Shown: positions 10,169-20,238, counted from the first letter of the stretch. The stretch is 64,000 nt of DNA from Marinitoga sp. 1197 (GCF_001021165.1 NZ_AZAY01000025.1:41551-105550), one strand, 5' to 3'. Numbers and translations are program-made. The notes: generated by a model from the letters alone, not told the origin.

Positions 10169-10906
10169 GTGACTCAAATGATACAATTATTTGGTTTAAA
10201 ATTATTATCGGGTAAAAAGGAAGAAATGTGGAATTTTATAAAAAGAAAAATAAATTCAGATGAAAAAGTTTGGGTTGTAACTTTAAACGCATTAATGTTT
10301 TTAGAATATTTTAAAAATGATGAATATAAATATGAATTACAGAATGCAACAATATCAATACCAGATGGTATTGGTGTTGTAAAGTATCTCGAAAAATGGG
10401 GGTATACAACTGAAAGATGTCCAGGAATAGATACAATGTTAAAAATTTGCGAATGGCAGGAGCATAAAATATTTTTATTGGGGTCTCAACCTGGTATTGC
10501 AAACAAGGCAAAAAAACACTTAGAAAATAAATATCCAGATATTTCTATTGTTGGAACGCATCATGGCTATTTTGATAATACAGAAGAAGTAATTAATAGA
10601 ATTAATAATAGTGGTGCTGAAATCCTTTTTGTAGGAATGGGTGTTCCAAAACAGGAAGAATTTATTTACAAAAATATTCATAGGTTAAATGTAAAATTAG
10701 CTATGGGTGTTGGAGGGAGTATAGATGTTATATCCGGTAAGATACCAAGAGCACCGAAATTATTTCAGTTTTTTGGATTAGAATGGCTATATAGAATGTT
10801 AAGAGAACCAAAAAGATTTAGAAAATTTCCTGATTTGATGAATTTTTATTTTAAAATTTATAGATCTAAAGAAATGCCTATAAATTTAGAAGTTATCAAT
10901 TTATAG
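10169..10906 (+). CDS. WecG/TagA/CpsF-family glycosyltransferase
   Basis: A 245-residue GT26 enzyme. These transfer N-acetylmannosamine or a related sugar onto a lipid-linked acceptor in teichoic acid, capsule or enterobacterial common antigen synthesis. Family marks are SIPDGIGVVKYL (about residues 65-76), FLLGSQPGIANKA and ILFVGMGVPKQEEFI. It starts at GTG with an AGGTGGG site upstream. It stands alone, so the polymer it serves is unknown. The gap to lon on the other side (9938-10168) should hold both divergent promoters. Confidence 0.85.
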   Translation: MTQMIQLFGLKLLSGKKEEMWNFIKRKINSDEKVWVVTLNALMFLEYFKNDEYKYELQNATISIPDGIGVVKYLEKWGYTTERCPGIDTMLKICEWQEHKIFLLGSQPGIANKAKKHLENKYPDISIVGTHHGYFDNTEEVINRINNSGAEILFVGMGVPKQEEFIYKNIHRLNVKLAMGVGGSIDVISGKIPRAPKLFQFFGLEWLYRMLREPKRFRKFPDLMNFYFKIYRSKEMPINLEVINL

Positions 10907-10937
10907 CAACCAATTAAAGGTTGCTTTTTATTTTTTA
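10905..10937 (+). terminator. Terminator after the WecG/TagA gene
   Basis: Arms AGCAACC and GGTTGCT around AATTAAA, followed by a run rich in T. Confidence 0.75.
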
Positions 10938-10984
10938 AATTTTTATGATAAAATTGTTATTAATGAAGATAAAGGAGTGGTTAA

Positions 10985-11344
10985 ATGGGAATTCATCATG
11001 TTGTTGAAATTCTTGTTGATTACGTTTCAAATATATCATATATTTTAGCTATGATTGTAATAGTATTTGGAATGATAAAAGGTTTTTCTATATTTTTAAA
11101 GGATGTACTTTTTGGAAAAGAATCCGAAGTGAGTATATGGGAAAGTCGGTTAGAACTTGGACATTCTTTTTCTCTAGGGTTAAGTTTTCTGATAGGGGCA
11201 AGTATCCTTAGAACAACAGTATCTCCAACATGGAATGATACCGGACATCTGGCAACTATAATTGCAATTAGAACCACATTGAATTATTTTTTAACGAGAG
11301 AAATTAGAGAACATAAAAAGGATGTTAAAAATGATTCAAAATAG
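10985..11344 (+). CDS. DUF1622 membrane protein
   Basis: A 119-residue protein with three hydrophobic segments: about 16-40, 60-78 after the WESRLELGHSFSLGLSF motif, and 85-105. The conserved RLELG...L.FLIGASILRTTVSPTW pattern marks the DUF1622 family of small inner-membrane proteins, whose function is not known. It overlaps the start of dprA by a few bases and so probably shares its transcript. Confidence 0.8.
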   Translation: MGIHHVVEILVDYVSNISYILAMIVIVFGMIKGFSIFLKDVLFGKESEVSIWESRLELGHSFSLGLSFLIGASILRTTVSPTWNDTGHLATIIAIRTTLNYFLTREIREHKKDVKNDSK

Positions 11345-12308
11345 TATTATATGGATGAAGGAATTTTTGAAAGAGCCTAATAAAAAAATAATCGATAATA
11401 TTAAAAATAATAAAGAGCCTATAATTGATCATAAACAATTAAAAGAGTTTTATAGTATTTTGAAAGAAAAGGATATAAAAGTTATTACTTTTTTTGATGA
11501 AGAATATCCTGAAAAGTTAAGGCGAATATATAACTCGCCATTAGTCTTATATATAAAAGGTAATGTAAAATTATTGAAAGAAAAATCTATTGGAATAGTA
11601 GGCTCAAGAAAATGCACAGCATATGGAAAAAATATAGCTTTTTCCTTTTCTGAGATATTATCAAAAAAATACGTCATAATTAGTGGTATGGCTTATGGAA
11701 TAGATTCATTTGCTCATAAAGGAGCTATAAAAAATAAAACGATAGCGGTTTTGGGTAGTGGTGTGGATATTCCATATCCTGCTTTTAATAGAACCTTATA
11801 TAATGAAATATTGGAAAATAATGGATGTATTATCTCAGAATATGCTCCAGGCACGCCTGCTCAACCGTTTAGATTTCCTGAAAGAAACAGAATAATTGTT
11901 GGATTGAGTAGTAGCATAATTGTAATAGAAGCAGCTAAAAAAAGTGGTTCTTTAATAACAGCTAGATTAGCAATAGAAAATGGTATAGATGTTTATGCGA
12001 TTCCAGGGGATATTACAAAAAAATCTTCTGAAGGAACGAATAATTTAATTTATAATGGTGCAATACCGATTATTTCGGAAAACCATTTAAAAGAAATTTT
12101 TAATCTTGAAAATACTAATAATATTGATATTAAAAATCCATTAGATTCTAAAATAATTGAGGCTATAACTAATAATTTTAATACATTTGAAAAAATTATA
12201 TATTATACATCTGAGGAATCATCTATTATACTACAAAGGCTAACAATTCTGACCATAGAGGGGATAATAATAGAAAATAATGGAATTTATTATTACAAAG
12301 GGGGATGA
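11331..12308 (+). CDS. dprA: DNA processing protein DprA (Smf)
   Basis: Loads RecA onto incoming single-stranded DNA during natural transformation. The Rossmann-like core shows GIVGSRKCTAYGK, SGMAYGIDSFAHKGA, AVLGSGVDIPYP, FPERNRIIVGLS and GSLITARLA in the expected order. A small winged-helix-like C-terminal part follows (EKIIYYTSEESSIILQRLTIL). I favour ATG 11331, nine bases past AAGGA; the ATG at 11322 lies inside that site. The next gene overlaps its end. Confidence 0.93.
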   Translation: MIQNSIIWMKEFLKEPNKKIIDNIKNNKEPIIDHKQLKEFYSILKEKDIKVITFFDEEYPEKLRRIYNSPLVLYIKGNVKLLKEKSIGIVGSRKCTAYGKNIAFSFSEILSKKYVIISGMAYGIDSFAHKGAIKNKTIAVLGSGVDIPYPAFNRTLYNEILENNGCIISEYAPGTPAQPFRFPERNRIIVGLSSSIIVIEAAKKSGSLITARLAIENGIDVYAIPGDITKKSSEGTNNLIYNGAIPIISENHLKEIFNLENTNNIDIKNPLDSKIIEAITNNFNTFEKIIYYTSEESSIILQRLTILTIEGIIIENNGIYYYKGG

Positions 12309-12310
12309 AT

Positions 12311-13360
12311 ATGAGAAAAAGCGTTTTTTTTCTGTTAATCATGTTTTTATTTATACTAAATTCCTGTTCTTCACAACCCGAAACGGAACCTTATGAATAT
12401 TTTTCTTCTACGGATAATGACTTTGATGAGATTGTAGTGGAAGGAAAAGGAATTAATTATGAAGAAGCGGAAACTAACGCGCGTATTCAGGCTTTACAAA
12501 ATATAGTAGGAATGAAATTATATAATCAAACAACTGTAAAAAATTTCAAATTAGTTGATAAAACAATACTTTCAAAAACCTATGGATTTATAAAAAATTC
12601 TGAAATATTACAGAAAACAAATGAAAATGGAATTTATAAAATAAAAGCAAAGTATAAAGTTTCAAAAAAATTAACAGATGATGATTATTTCTATATATTA
12701 CAACAGATGAAAAAACCCAAAATAGGTGTTTTTATTCCAATAACAAGGAGTAACGATTTTTATATAAAAATTGCGGAAACAACTATTGAAGGAAAATTAA
12801 GCAAATATGGTTTTAATTTATTTGATTTGAGGAAAATACAAAAATTATCGGATAAAATAAATTTAGCTAATGAAGGACTTGACATTTTAATTGAAGGCAA
12901 TATATATGCTGAATATTCTGGAGAATATTATGGTTTGAGTACAGCAAGAAGTAAAATAGAGCTTAAAGCCTATTGGACATCAACAGGCAAATTGGTTGCA
13001 AGTGTGTCTGCTGAATCTGGAGGTTCTGATGTAACGGAAATAGGTGCTATAAAGACAGCTGTAAGAAAAAGTTCTGAAATTGTTGGTGAAAAGCTTTCTA
13101 AAGAAATAATAAAAACATGGATGGATTATCTCGCAAACGGTCTTCCTGTTCAGATTGTTATATTAGATATTTCAAATGAAAAATATCAAAAAATTTATAA
13201 TTTAATAACGAATAATTTTAAAGTATATTCTTATAATTATTCTAATAATACAGCTATTTTTGAAATAGAATCAAAAATTTTTACAGATAAACTATATAAT
13301 TTGTATTTTAAGGATTATGATTTGATTACACAAAATATGTTATATTTAGTTATAAGATAA
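12311..13360 (+). CDS. Lipoprotein with LPP20/FlgT-N-like domain
   Basis: The N-terminus (MRKSVFFLLIMFLFILNSCSS) is a lipoprotein signal with lipobox LNSC, so the mature protein should be anchored to a membrane. After the linker, VVEGKGINYEEAETNARIQALQNIVGMKLYNQT resembles the LPP20 lipoprotein / FlgT N-terminal fold. A Ser-rich middle and a beta-rich C-terminal part follow. The exact role is unknown; related proteins occur in outer-envelope and flagellar contexts. It starts three bases after a GGGGGATGA site and overlaps the end of dprA. Confidence 0.6.
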   Translation: MRKSVFFLLIMFLFILNSCSSQPETEPYEYFSSTDNDFDEIVVEGKGINYEEAETNARIQALQNIVGMKLYNQTTVKNFKLVDKTILSKTYGFIKNSEILQKTNENGIYKIKAKYKVSKKLTDDDYFYILQQMKKPKIGVFIPITRSNDFYIKIAETTIEGKLSKYGFNLFDLRKIQKLSDKINLANEGLDILIEGNIYAEYSGEYYGLSTARSKIELKAYWTSTGKLVASVSAESGGSDVTEIGAIKTAVRKSSEIVGEKLSKEIIKTWMDYLANGLPVQIVILDISNEKYQKIYNLITNNFKVYSYNYSNNTAIFEIESKIFTDKLYNLYFKDYDLITQNMLYLVIR

Positions 13361-13444
13361 CTTTTTTAATTTTTAATTAGTAATAAAACGTTATAATCGT
13401 TTATAAACTCCCTTGAAAATAAAAAAAGATATAGAAAAATATAA

Positions 13445-13461
13445 AATTATGTGTTATAATT
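13445..13461 (+). promoter_or_regulatory. Extended -10 promoter of malE
   Basis: TGTGTTATAAT lies about 50 bases before the malE start codon. The region in front is A-rich, consistent with an UP-like element. No operator palindrome is evident. Confidence 0.5.
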
Positions 13462-13508
13462 TTACTGTAACAGTTTTTTTATAAAAATAGTAAAGGGAGG
13501 GTAAAAAG

Positions 13509-14717
13509 ATGAAAAAAGCTGCAGTATTAACATTATTGGTATTATTTGCATTTACTTCCATATTTGCAGTATCAAACAAGATAGTTGTATGGTGTTCAGA
13601 AAAACAGGTTGATTTTATGAAAGCATTTGGTGAAAAATTTACGAGAGATACAGGAATATTGGTTGAAGTGCAACAAGTTAACTTTGGTGACATTAAATCA
13701 AAATTTTTAACAGCTGCACAAGCAGGAGAAGGTCCAGATATCATTGTTGGTGCTCATGACTGGGTTGGAGAATTAGTTGAAAACGGTTTAATCGATTCAA
13801 TTCCATTTTCTGCTATAGAAACAGATAAATTCGCACAATCAGGTTTAAATGCTTTCACAGTAAATGGGAAACTATATGGCGTTCCTTATGCAATTGAAGC
13901 TGTTGCTTTATTATACAATAAAGATTATGTTGAGGAAGCTCCAAAAACTATCGAAGATTTAAAAGCCATTGCCGCAGAATATACAACTGATGAAACTTTA
14001 GGATTTGTATATGATGCTGGAAATTTCTATTTCTCATATAGCTTTATCGCTGGAAATGGTGGATATGTATTTAAATGGACAAAAGAAAATGGTTATGACG
14101 TAAATAATATTGGTTTAGCAAATGATGGGGCAATTAAAGGTGCTGAATTAATTAAATCTTTCTTTGATGAAGGATTAATTCCACAAGGAGCTAACTACGG
14201 AACGATGGATTCAATGTTCAAAGATGGTTTAGCTGCTATGATTATTAATGGGCCATGGGCTGTAAAAGACTATATAAATGCAGGAATAGACTTTGGAGTA
14301 TTACCTTTAACAGAATTAAAATTATCTGATGGTCATTTTGGAAAACCATTTGTTGGCGTTCAAGGTTTAATGATAAATGCAAGAAGTGAAAATAAAGCTT
14401 TGGCAAAAGAATTTGTAATTAATTACTTAGCTACAAAAGAGGGAATTTATGAATTCTATTTAGCAGATCCAAGATTACCAGCAAGAACAGATGTTGCTAA
14501 AATTATCGAAGAAAAAGGCGGACCTGTTCCAAAAGAAATCGTTGATGCATTTGTAAAAAGTGCAGCAGGTGGAGAACCTATGCCAAATGTTCCAGAAATG
14601 GGGTCGGTTTGGGGACCAATGGGAGATGCATTATCTCAAATTATAAATGGTCAATTAGAACCAGCTCAAGCTTTAAAAGAAGCTGTTGAAAAAATTAAAA
14701 CATCAATTTCTAAATAA
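13509..14717 (+). CDS. malE: Maltose/maltodextrin-binding protein, ABC transporter
   Basis: A 402-residue periplasmic solute-binding protein. The signal peptide (MKKAAVLTLLVLFAFTSIFA) is followed by the family-1 SBP fold: KIVVWCSEKQ, GPDIIVGAHDW, PYAIEAVALLYNKD, AAMIINGPWAV, FVGVQGLMINARSENK. It is close to Thermotoga MalE proteins. It has a strong AGGGAGGG ribosome site and is closed by a perfect terminator with no malF/malG behind it, so the permease genes must be elsewhere. Its codon choice (more GCA, GGT, CCA) suggests high expression. Confidence 0.92.
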   Translation: MKKAAVLTLLVLFAFTSIFAVSNKIVVWCSEKQVDFMKAFGEKFTRDTGILVEVQQVNFGDIKSKFLTAAQAGEGPDIIVGAHDWVGELVENGLIDSIPFSAIETDKFAQSGLNAFTVNGKLYGVPYAIEAVALLYNKDYVEEAPKTIEDLKAIAAEYTTDETLGFVYDAGNFYFSYSFIAGNGGYVFKWTKENGYDVNNIGLANDGAIKGAELIKSFFDEGLIPQGANYGTMDSMFKDGLAAMIINGPWAVKDYINAGIDFGVLPLTELKLSDGHFGKPFVGVQGLMINARSENKALAKEFVINYLATKEGIYEFYLADPRLPARTDVAKIIEEKGGPVPKEIVDAFVKSAAGGEPMPNVPEMGSVWGPMGDALSQIINGQLEPAQALKEAVEKIKTSISK

Positions 14718-14720
14718 GAT

Positions 14721-14757
14721 AATAAACAAATGACGGCTAAGCCGTCATTTGTTTATT
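14721..14757 (+). terminator. Strong terminator after malE
   Basis: A perfect dyad: arms AATAAACAAATGACGGC and GCCGTCATTTGTTTATT around a three-base loop. It isolates malE as a single-gene unit. Confidence 0.9.
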
Positions 14758-14798
14758 ATTTAAGTTTCAGAATATTAAAATAAATCAAAGGCACAAAA

Positions 14799-15620
14799 TT
14801 ATTTGTTTATTTTTAAACCATCAAATGCTGGAATAATATTATGTTTAGAATATATATTTTCTAATTCTGAGTGAACAGGATTATGTAAATGAGAAAAATG
14901 AGTAACTATAAAATCAGTTTTTTCATTAATGATATTTTCTTTTTCGAATACATTTTTTGTTTCTAATATTTCTTCATAACCCATATGAAATTCATATTTT
15001 TTGTTAAATCCCATAGTAGCATCTAAAATTACAATATCTAGATATCCGATTTTATTTTTTATAAAATTCACACTTTCTTTCAGAAATTTCCCTGTATCTA
15101 CACCATACAAAATTTTTATTCCGTTTTTTTCTACAATATAATTCAAAGGGGTTTCATCATAACCTGAAGTATGATATGCTTTTAATGTATATATAATATA
15201 ACCATTTAAATGTAGAGTTTTAAATGGCTCAACTGACATTAGACTTATTTTTGGAAGATCAGTATTATTTTTTATGATTGTACCTAAATTATCAGGAACA
15301 ATTAAGTCTATATGTGGTAAATCATCAAAAGAACCGGAAAATATAGGATTGCGATATTCAAAGTTTTTAAAAAATAGATGATCAGAATGGCCATGAGTTA
15401 TTAAAATATGCTTAATTTTAGCCAAATCTTTGCCAAATCTATTAGTTGATGCGACTATGTCCGGTCCAAAATCAATTAATATTTCTTCGTCAATTAAAAT
15501 ACTTGATCTTAATCTGATACTTTTTTGACCTTCTTTTCTGGCGTTTTTGCAATTTTCACATGAACAAAAAGGATTTGGAAAACCTTCTGATGCAGCCGTT
15601 CCTAAAAATAAAACTTCCAT
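14799..15620 (-). CDS. PhnP-like metallo-beta-lactamase-fold hydrolase
   Basis: A 273-residue MBL-fold protein. The N-terminus GTAASEGFPNPFCSCENC has the structural-zinc cysteines seen in PhnP and relatives. The metal motif is ITHGHSDH, with further ligands in YGVDTG, ILDATMG and VTHFSHLH. PhnP is a cyclic phosphodiesterase, and related proteins cleave phosphodiesters in nucleotide metabolism. The actual substrate here is unknown. It is divergent from the next gene. Confidence 0.75.
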   Translation of the reverse strand: MEVLFLGTAASEGFPNPFCSCENCKNARKEGQKSIRLRSSILIDEEILIDFGPDIVASTNRFGKDLAKIKHILITHGHSDHLFFKNFEYRNPIFSGSFDDLPHIDLIVPDNLGTIIKNNTDLPKISLMSVEPFKTLHLNGYIIYTLKAYHTSGYDETPLNYIVEKNGIKILYGVDTGKFLKESVNFIKNKIGYLDIVILDATMGFNKKYEFHMGYEEILETKNVFEKENIINEKTDFIVTHFSHLHNPVHSELENIYSKHNIIPAFDGLKINK

Positions 15621-15792
15621 AGCCTTTCCCCCTTGAAGATTAGTTTTCTTTAATTATACCATATTTGCTCCATAAATACACACCTAGCGGTGGGCAATTT
15701 TTGGATATATTAAAAGATGTATTGTCATTTATAGCAATATTGTGGTAAAATATACAATGTAAATAATAACTTTAATTTTGTGGAGGTAAAAT

Positions 15793-16344
15793 ATGAAATT
15801 AGCTATAATTAGTGATACACACGGTTCAATATTTTATTTTGAAAAAGCTTTAAAATATATAAAAGAAGCTGATAGATTGATACATCTTGGGGACTTTTTA
15901 TATCATGGCCCGAGAAATTCGTTGCCAGAGGGTTATGAGCCAATGGAACTTGCGAATAGATTAACAACATTTTCTAAACGAACATTTGTAACCGGGAATT
16001 GTGATTCGCCAATAGATTTAAAATTGTTAAATATACCGGAATCAATACCCTATGTAATTGAAAGTTATGGTCCATTTAATTTTTTCTTCACTCATGGCTG
16101 GGATCCTGATTTAGAAGATTCGATATTATTGGCAAAAAAATATAATTGTCAATATTTGATTCATGGTCATACACATATTCCAAGATTTGATAAGGTTGAT
16201 AATATTGTTGTAATAAATCCGGGAAGTATGTCTACTCCAAAGGAAAACTCGCCTAATAGTATTTTATTGGTTGAAGTAGATATGGATTCCATAGAATTTA
16301 AATTTATAGATATTTTAAAAGATATTGTCTATATGGAATATTAG
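15793..16344 (+). CDS. YfcE/MJ0936-type metallophosphodiesterase
   Basis: A 183-residue calcineurin-like enzyme. The motifs are in order: DTHG (residues 8-11), HLGDFLYHGPR, VTGNCD, FTHGW and HGHTHIPR, then INPGS. Such proteins hydrolyse phosphodiesters with two metal ions; the physiological substrate is usually unknown. It has a GGAGG ribosome site and its own weak promoter (TGGTAAAAT) about 45 bases upstream. Confidence 0.88.
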   Translation: MKLAIISDTHGSIFYFEKALKYIKEADRLIHLGDFLYHGPRNSLPEGYEPMELANRLTTFSKRTFVTGNCDSPIDLKLLNIPESIPYVIESYGPFNFFFTHGWDPDLEDSILLAKKYNCQYLIHGHTHIPRFDKVDNIVVINPGSMSTPKENSPNSILLVEVDMDSIEFKFIDILKDIVYMEY

Positions 16345-16389
16345 TATGTATTTTTAAAAATTTGATGTACATTTTTTTGTAAAAAGTAG

Positions 16390-16395
16390 TATAAT
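16390..16395 (+). promoter_or_regulatory. -10 box before the 5'-nucleotidase gene
   Basis: TATAAT at 16390-16395, about 37 bases before the start codon, in the short gap after the phosphodiesterase gene. Confidence 0.5.
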
Positions 16396-16431
16396 AGTAT
16401 TTATCAATATAACAAAGCAGGGGGTGTATGT

Positions 16432-18213
16432 ATGAGAAAGTTTCTTATTCTTTTAAGTATTTTAATTATTAGTTTGACTATTTTTGCAGAAGAAGTAAAT
16501 CTGGTTATTCTTCATACCAGTGATTTACATGGAAATATATTTCCTGTAAATTATGCAACAAATAAGCCTTATTATGTAGGGTTGGGAAGAGTTTCAACAT
16601 TTTATAAAATGGAAAAAGAGAAAAATCCAAATGTCTTTTTGATTGACACAGGTGATTTAATCCAAGGGACGCCTTTAGAATATTATCATGCGAGAATAGA
16701 TAATGGTCCTGTTGATCCAATGGTTAAAGTCATGAACCATATGGGATATCTTGCTTCAATTATAGGAAACCATGAATTTAATTATGGTAAGAAAGTTTTA
16801 AATAAAGCAATATCAGAAGCAACATTTCCGTTCTTAAGTGCTAATATAGTAGATAAAGATACAGGGAAACCAGTGTTTAAACCATATATGGTTTTCGATT
16901 ATAAAGGTATTAAAATAGGTATTCTGGGGTTAACTACAAAATATATTCCAAATTGGGAAGATCCGAAAAATATCAGAAATCTTGATTTTTATGATCCAGT
17001 TGAGGTTGCAAAAAAATATGTAAAAATATTAAGAGAAAAAGAAAAAGTTGATGTTTTAATAGTAGGTTATCATGGAGGATTTGAAAGGGATTTAAATACT
17101 GGAAAACCAACTGAAGAATTAACTGGTGAAAATCAAGGATATCAGCTGTTAACAGAAGTTCCAGGAATAGATGTTTTGCTGACAGGACACCAACATAGAG
17201 CAATTTCAGGAGTTTATAATGGTGTTGCAGTATCTATGCCAAAAAATTGGGGTAAAATGGTTGGAAGAATAGAATTAACTCTTGATAACTCAGATGGAAA
17301 ATGGAAAATAGTTTCAAAGAAATCTGAATTGTTAAATTCTAAAACTGTAGAATCAGACAAAGAAGTTTTAGATTTAGTTCAGGATTATGAAGATAAAGTT
17401 CAAAAATGGTTGGATCAACCAGTTGGAACTGCAAAAGGCGATTTTTATGTTTACGATCCTTTAAAAACAAGATTAGCAGATAATGCACTTATAGAATTTG
17501 TAAACAGAGTACAACAAACTTATTCTGGAGTAAAGATTTCTTCAACTGCATTGTTTAATAATGATATAAAAGGATGGAAATCTGGCCCTGTTACTTTAAG
17601 AGATATAAATGGAGTTTATATTTATCCAAATACTTTAAAAGTATTGAAAGTTACAGGTAAAGATATAAAAGATGCAATAGAGAGAAGTGCGGACTATTTT
17701 GTATTAAAAGATGGAAAGGTTGAAGTAAATAAATCATGGGTTGATCCTAAACCTCAACATTATAATTATGATATGTGGGAAGGTATAAGATATATTATAG
17801 ATGTTAATAAACCTGTTGGAGAAAGAGTAGTATGGCTTGAGTATGAAGGAAAACCAGTTGAAATGAATAAAGAATATGAAATTGTATTGAATAATTATAG
17901 AGCTGGTGGCGGTGGAGGATATTCCATGTTTAAAGGAAAACCAGTTGTAAAAGAAGTAATGATGGAAGTTTCAGAATTAATGGCTGATTATATAATGGAA
18001 CATAAAGTTATAGAAGCTAAAGTGGATAATAATTGGTATGTTGCAACAGATATTATGTATAATGTAAAATCAGGAGATACTTTGTTTAAATTAGGAAGAA
18101 TGTACAATGTAAATCCTTATGCAATAGCAAAATGGAATAATATCGAAAATCCAGATTTAATTTATATTGGACAAAAATTAGTAATATATAAACCAGCAAT
18201 TTCTGATAATTAA
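16432..18213 (+). CDS. Secreted 5'-nucleotidase/UshA-like protein with C-terminal LysM domain
   Basis: A 593-residue exported enzyme. The signal peptide ends near IFAEEVN. The metallophosphatase domain has HTSDLHGN, IDTGDLIQG, IGNHEFNYG and LTGHQHRAI. The 5'-nucleotidase C-terminal domain covers about residues 325-525, with the nucleobase-stacking type loop GGGGGYSMF. The last 45 residues form a LysM module (YNVKSGDTLFKLGRMYNVNP...IYIGQKLVI) that binds peptidoglycan-like glycans. It probably salvages nucleotides outside the cytoplasm while held at the wall. Confidence 0.9.
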   Translation: MRKFLILLSILIISLTIFAEEVNLVILHTSDLHGNIFPVNYATNKPYYVGLGRVSTFYKMEKEKNPNVFLIDTGDLIQGTPLEYYHARIDNGPVDPMVKVMNHMGYLASIIGNHEFNYGKKVLNKAISEATFPFLSANIVDKDTGKPVFKPYMVFDYKGIKIGILGLTTKYIPNWEDPKNIRNLDFYDPVEVAKKYVKILREKEKVDVLIVGYHGGFERDLNTGKPTEELTGENQGYQLLTEVPGIDVLLTGHQHRAISGVYNGVAVSMPKNWGKMVGRIELTLDNSDGKWKIVSKKSELLNSKTVESDKEVLDLVQDYEDKVQKWLDQPVGTAKGDFYVYDPLKTRLADNALIEFVNRVQQTYSGVKISSTALFNNDIKGWKSGPVTLRDINGVYIYPNTLKVLKVTGKDIKDAIERSADYFVLKDGKVEVNKSWVDPKPQHYNYDMWEGIRYIIDVNKPVGERVVWLEYEGKPVEMNKEYEIVLNNYRAGGGGGYSMFKGKPVVKEVMMEVSELMADYIMEHKVIEAKVDNNWYVATDIMYNVKSGDTLFKLGRMYNVNPYAIAKWNNIENPDLIYIGQKLVIYKPAISDN

Positions 18214-18244
18214 AAAAACAGCCCCTTCAAGGGGTTGTTTTTTT
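18212..18244. terminator. Bidirectional terminator
   Basis: CCCCTTCAAGGGG stem flanked by A-run and T-run (AAAAAACAG before, TTGTTTTTTT after). It sits between two convergent genes and can serve both. Confidence 0.85.
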
Positions 18245-18258
18245 AGTCTGGTGTTTGC

Positions 18259-20238
18259 TTATTCTTCATATCCAATTTTCCAGTATTCAACAAGGTGTTC
18301 AGGAATTTTATCGGTAAAATCAGGAAGTTTTTGTCTCATATAAAATGAGTTACCATAATATGGTTTTGCTGTTCCTGTTAATTGTTTAACTATATATAAT
18401 TCATCTTTTGCTCTGGTTACCGCGACATAAAATAACCTTTCTTCTTCATCAAGTTTTTTATCTTTTAACGCCATGCCATTTGGGAAGTCTCCAGGATTAA
18501 CAGAAATTATTATTACTACTTTCCATTCGAGACCTTTAGCGCCATGTACTGTTGTTAATGTTATCTTTTCTGTTTTTTTATCTTTATCAGCATTCTGAAT
18601 TTCAATGTTTTCGCTTAATGCAAGTTCTTCGAGAAATTTATCAAGAGTTTCATATCTTGAAGCAATTTCTGATAATCTTTCTATGTCAAGTTTTCTTGAA
18701 TAAGCATCTTTAAAATTAAGCTCTAAATATTCTCTATAAAATTCAAAATAAATATAATCGATTAAATCCTGGGGATTTTCTGTTTCATTTTCATATAAAT
18801 ATAATATTATATCTTTTAATTTTGGATACTTTTTAAGATTGATATTCTCAAATGCATCATATGGTGTTGTATATTCCATCAGGTTAGAATAAAAACTATT
18901 TGTTATTTTTGATACAGTTTTTTGCCCAATCCCGGGAAATAATTTTAAAGTTCTTGACCATGAAATATTGTCAAATGGATTATTTGTTATTTTTAAAAAT
19001 GCTAGTATATCTTTTATATGTCTTGTTTCGATAAATCTCTTTCCTGATAATAATTTATATGCTATTTTATTAGCATCTAATTTTTGTTGCAATGCCATAG
19101 AAAGACTATGGGATCTATATAAAATAGCTATTTCATCTGGAGAAATACCTTCATTAAATTTATTTTCAATTAATTGAACAACGAAATCAGATTGTTCCAA
19201 TTCATCATAAGTTTTTACGATTTTTGGTTTTATATTATATGAAGATCTATATGGTTTTAATTTTTTTGGAATTGAATGTGTGGGAATTAAATAATTTTCA
19301 AGATTTACAATTTCTGGAACACTTCTATAATTTGTTTGAATTTTAAATAGTTTTACATTTTCATGATTCGTGAAATCATCAACATTTTCAAATCTTGACC
19401 CTCTAAATGAATAAATACTTTGAGAGTCGTCACCAACTGCTATTAAATTTTTATGAACACTGGATAGAAACTCTACAATTCTCAGTTGAACTAAACTTGT
19501 ATCCTGAAATTCATCTACCAATACCCATTTAAACTTTGAAGCTATATGGTTTCGAATATCTTCATTTGTTTCTAATAAGTGCAATGTATTTATTAACATA
19601 TCATCATAATCCATTGCGTTGATTTTTTGTTTTAATTCAATATATTTCATGTATATTTTCTCAATATCATTTTCGAAATTTATCAGATACGAAGCGATAT
19701 CTAAAATTGCTTCTCTTATAGATTTTAATGTATTAGCAGCATAACCTATAATTTTTAATATAACGCCTTCATTTGGAATTTGTTTTGCTTCTTCTTTGGA
19801 TAAATGTTCTTTATATTCATTTTTAGCTATTCTCATTAAATCCTTTGAATCTTCAGAATCAAGAATAGAAAAATTATTTTCATAACCTATTATTTTCGAA
19901 TATCTTCTTAAAATTATATTGCATATATGATGAAATGTTCCAGCTGTCAATGATGAAGTGTCTACATTTGTTACATTTCTAACTCTTTCTATCATTTCTT
20001 TTGCTGAAGCTCTTGTGAATGTGACTAATAATATATTTTCTGGTCTGATTCCTTGAGATAATAAATATGCAATTTTATAAGTAATAACCCGGGTTTTTCC
20101 GGAACCCGGGCCTGCAATTATTAATGTTCGGCCATTTGAATTAATAACAGCATCCAATTGTTCGTCATCAAGTTCTTCTTTAAAAAATTCTGGAATAATG
20201 TATTCAGTTTTTTTTAAATTAAAAATTTTTTCTTTCAT
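18259..20238 (-). CDS. UvrD/PcrA-like superfamily 1 DNA helicase
   Basis: A 659-residue 3'-5' helicase. Motif I AGPGSGKTRVITYKIA (near residue 42), motif II VDEFQDTS, motif III GDDSQSIYSFRGS, motif V TVHGAKGLEWKVV and motif VI YVAVTRAKDELYI are all present. It is a little shorter than PcrA/UvrD (about 720 residues) and lacks the long C-terminal tail. A role in repair or removal of replication roadblocks is likely. It lies 14 bases after rpoD. Confidence 0.9.
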   Translation of the reverse strand: MKEKIFNLKKTEYIIPEFFKEELDDEQLDAVINSNGRTLIIAGPGSGKTRVITYKIAYLLSQGIRPENILLVTFTRASAKEMIERVRNVTNVDTSSLTAGTFHHICNIILRRYSKIIGYENNFSILDSEDSKDLMRIAKNEYKEHLSKEEAKQIPNEGVILKIIGYAANTLKSIREAILDIASYLINFENDIEKIYMKYIELKQKINAMDYDDMLINTLHLLETNEDIRNHIASKFKWVLVDEFQDTSLVQLRIVEFLSSVHKNLIAVGDDSQSIYSFRGSRFENVDDFTNHENVKLFKIQTNYRSVPEIVNLENYLIPTHSIPKKLKPYRSSYNIKPKIVKTYDELEQSDFVVQLIENKFNEGISPDEIAILYRSHSLSMALQQKLDANKIAYKLLSGKRFIETRHIKDILAFLKITNNPFDNISWSRTLKLFPGIGQKTVSKITNSFYSNLMEYTTPYDAFENINLKKYPKLKDIILYLYENETENPQDLIDYIYFEFYREYLELNFKDAYSRKLDIERLSEIASRYETLDKFLEELALSENIEIQNADKDKKTEKITLTTVHGAKGLEWKVVIIISVNPGDFPNGMALKDKKLDEEERLFYVAVTRAKDELYIVKQLTGTAKPYYGNSFYMRQKLPDFTDKIPEHLVEYWKIGYEE

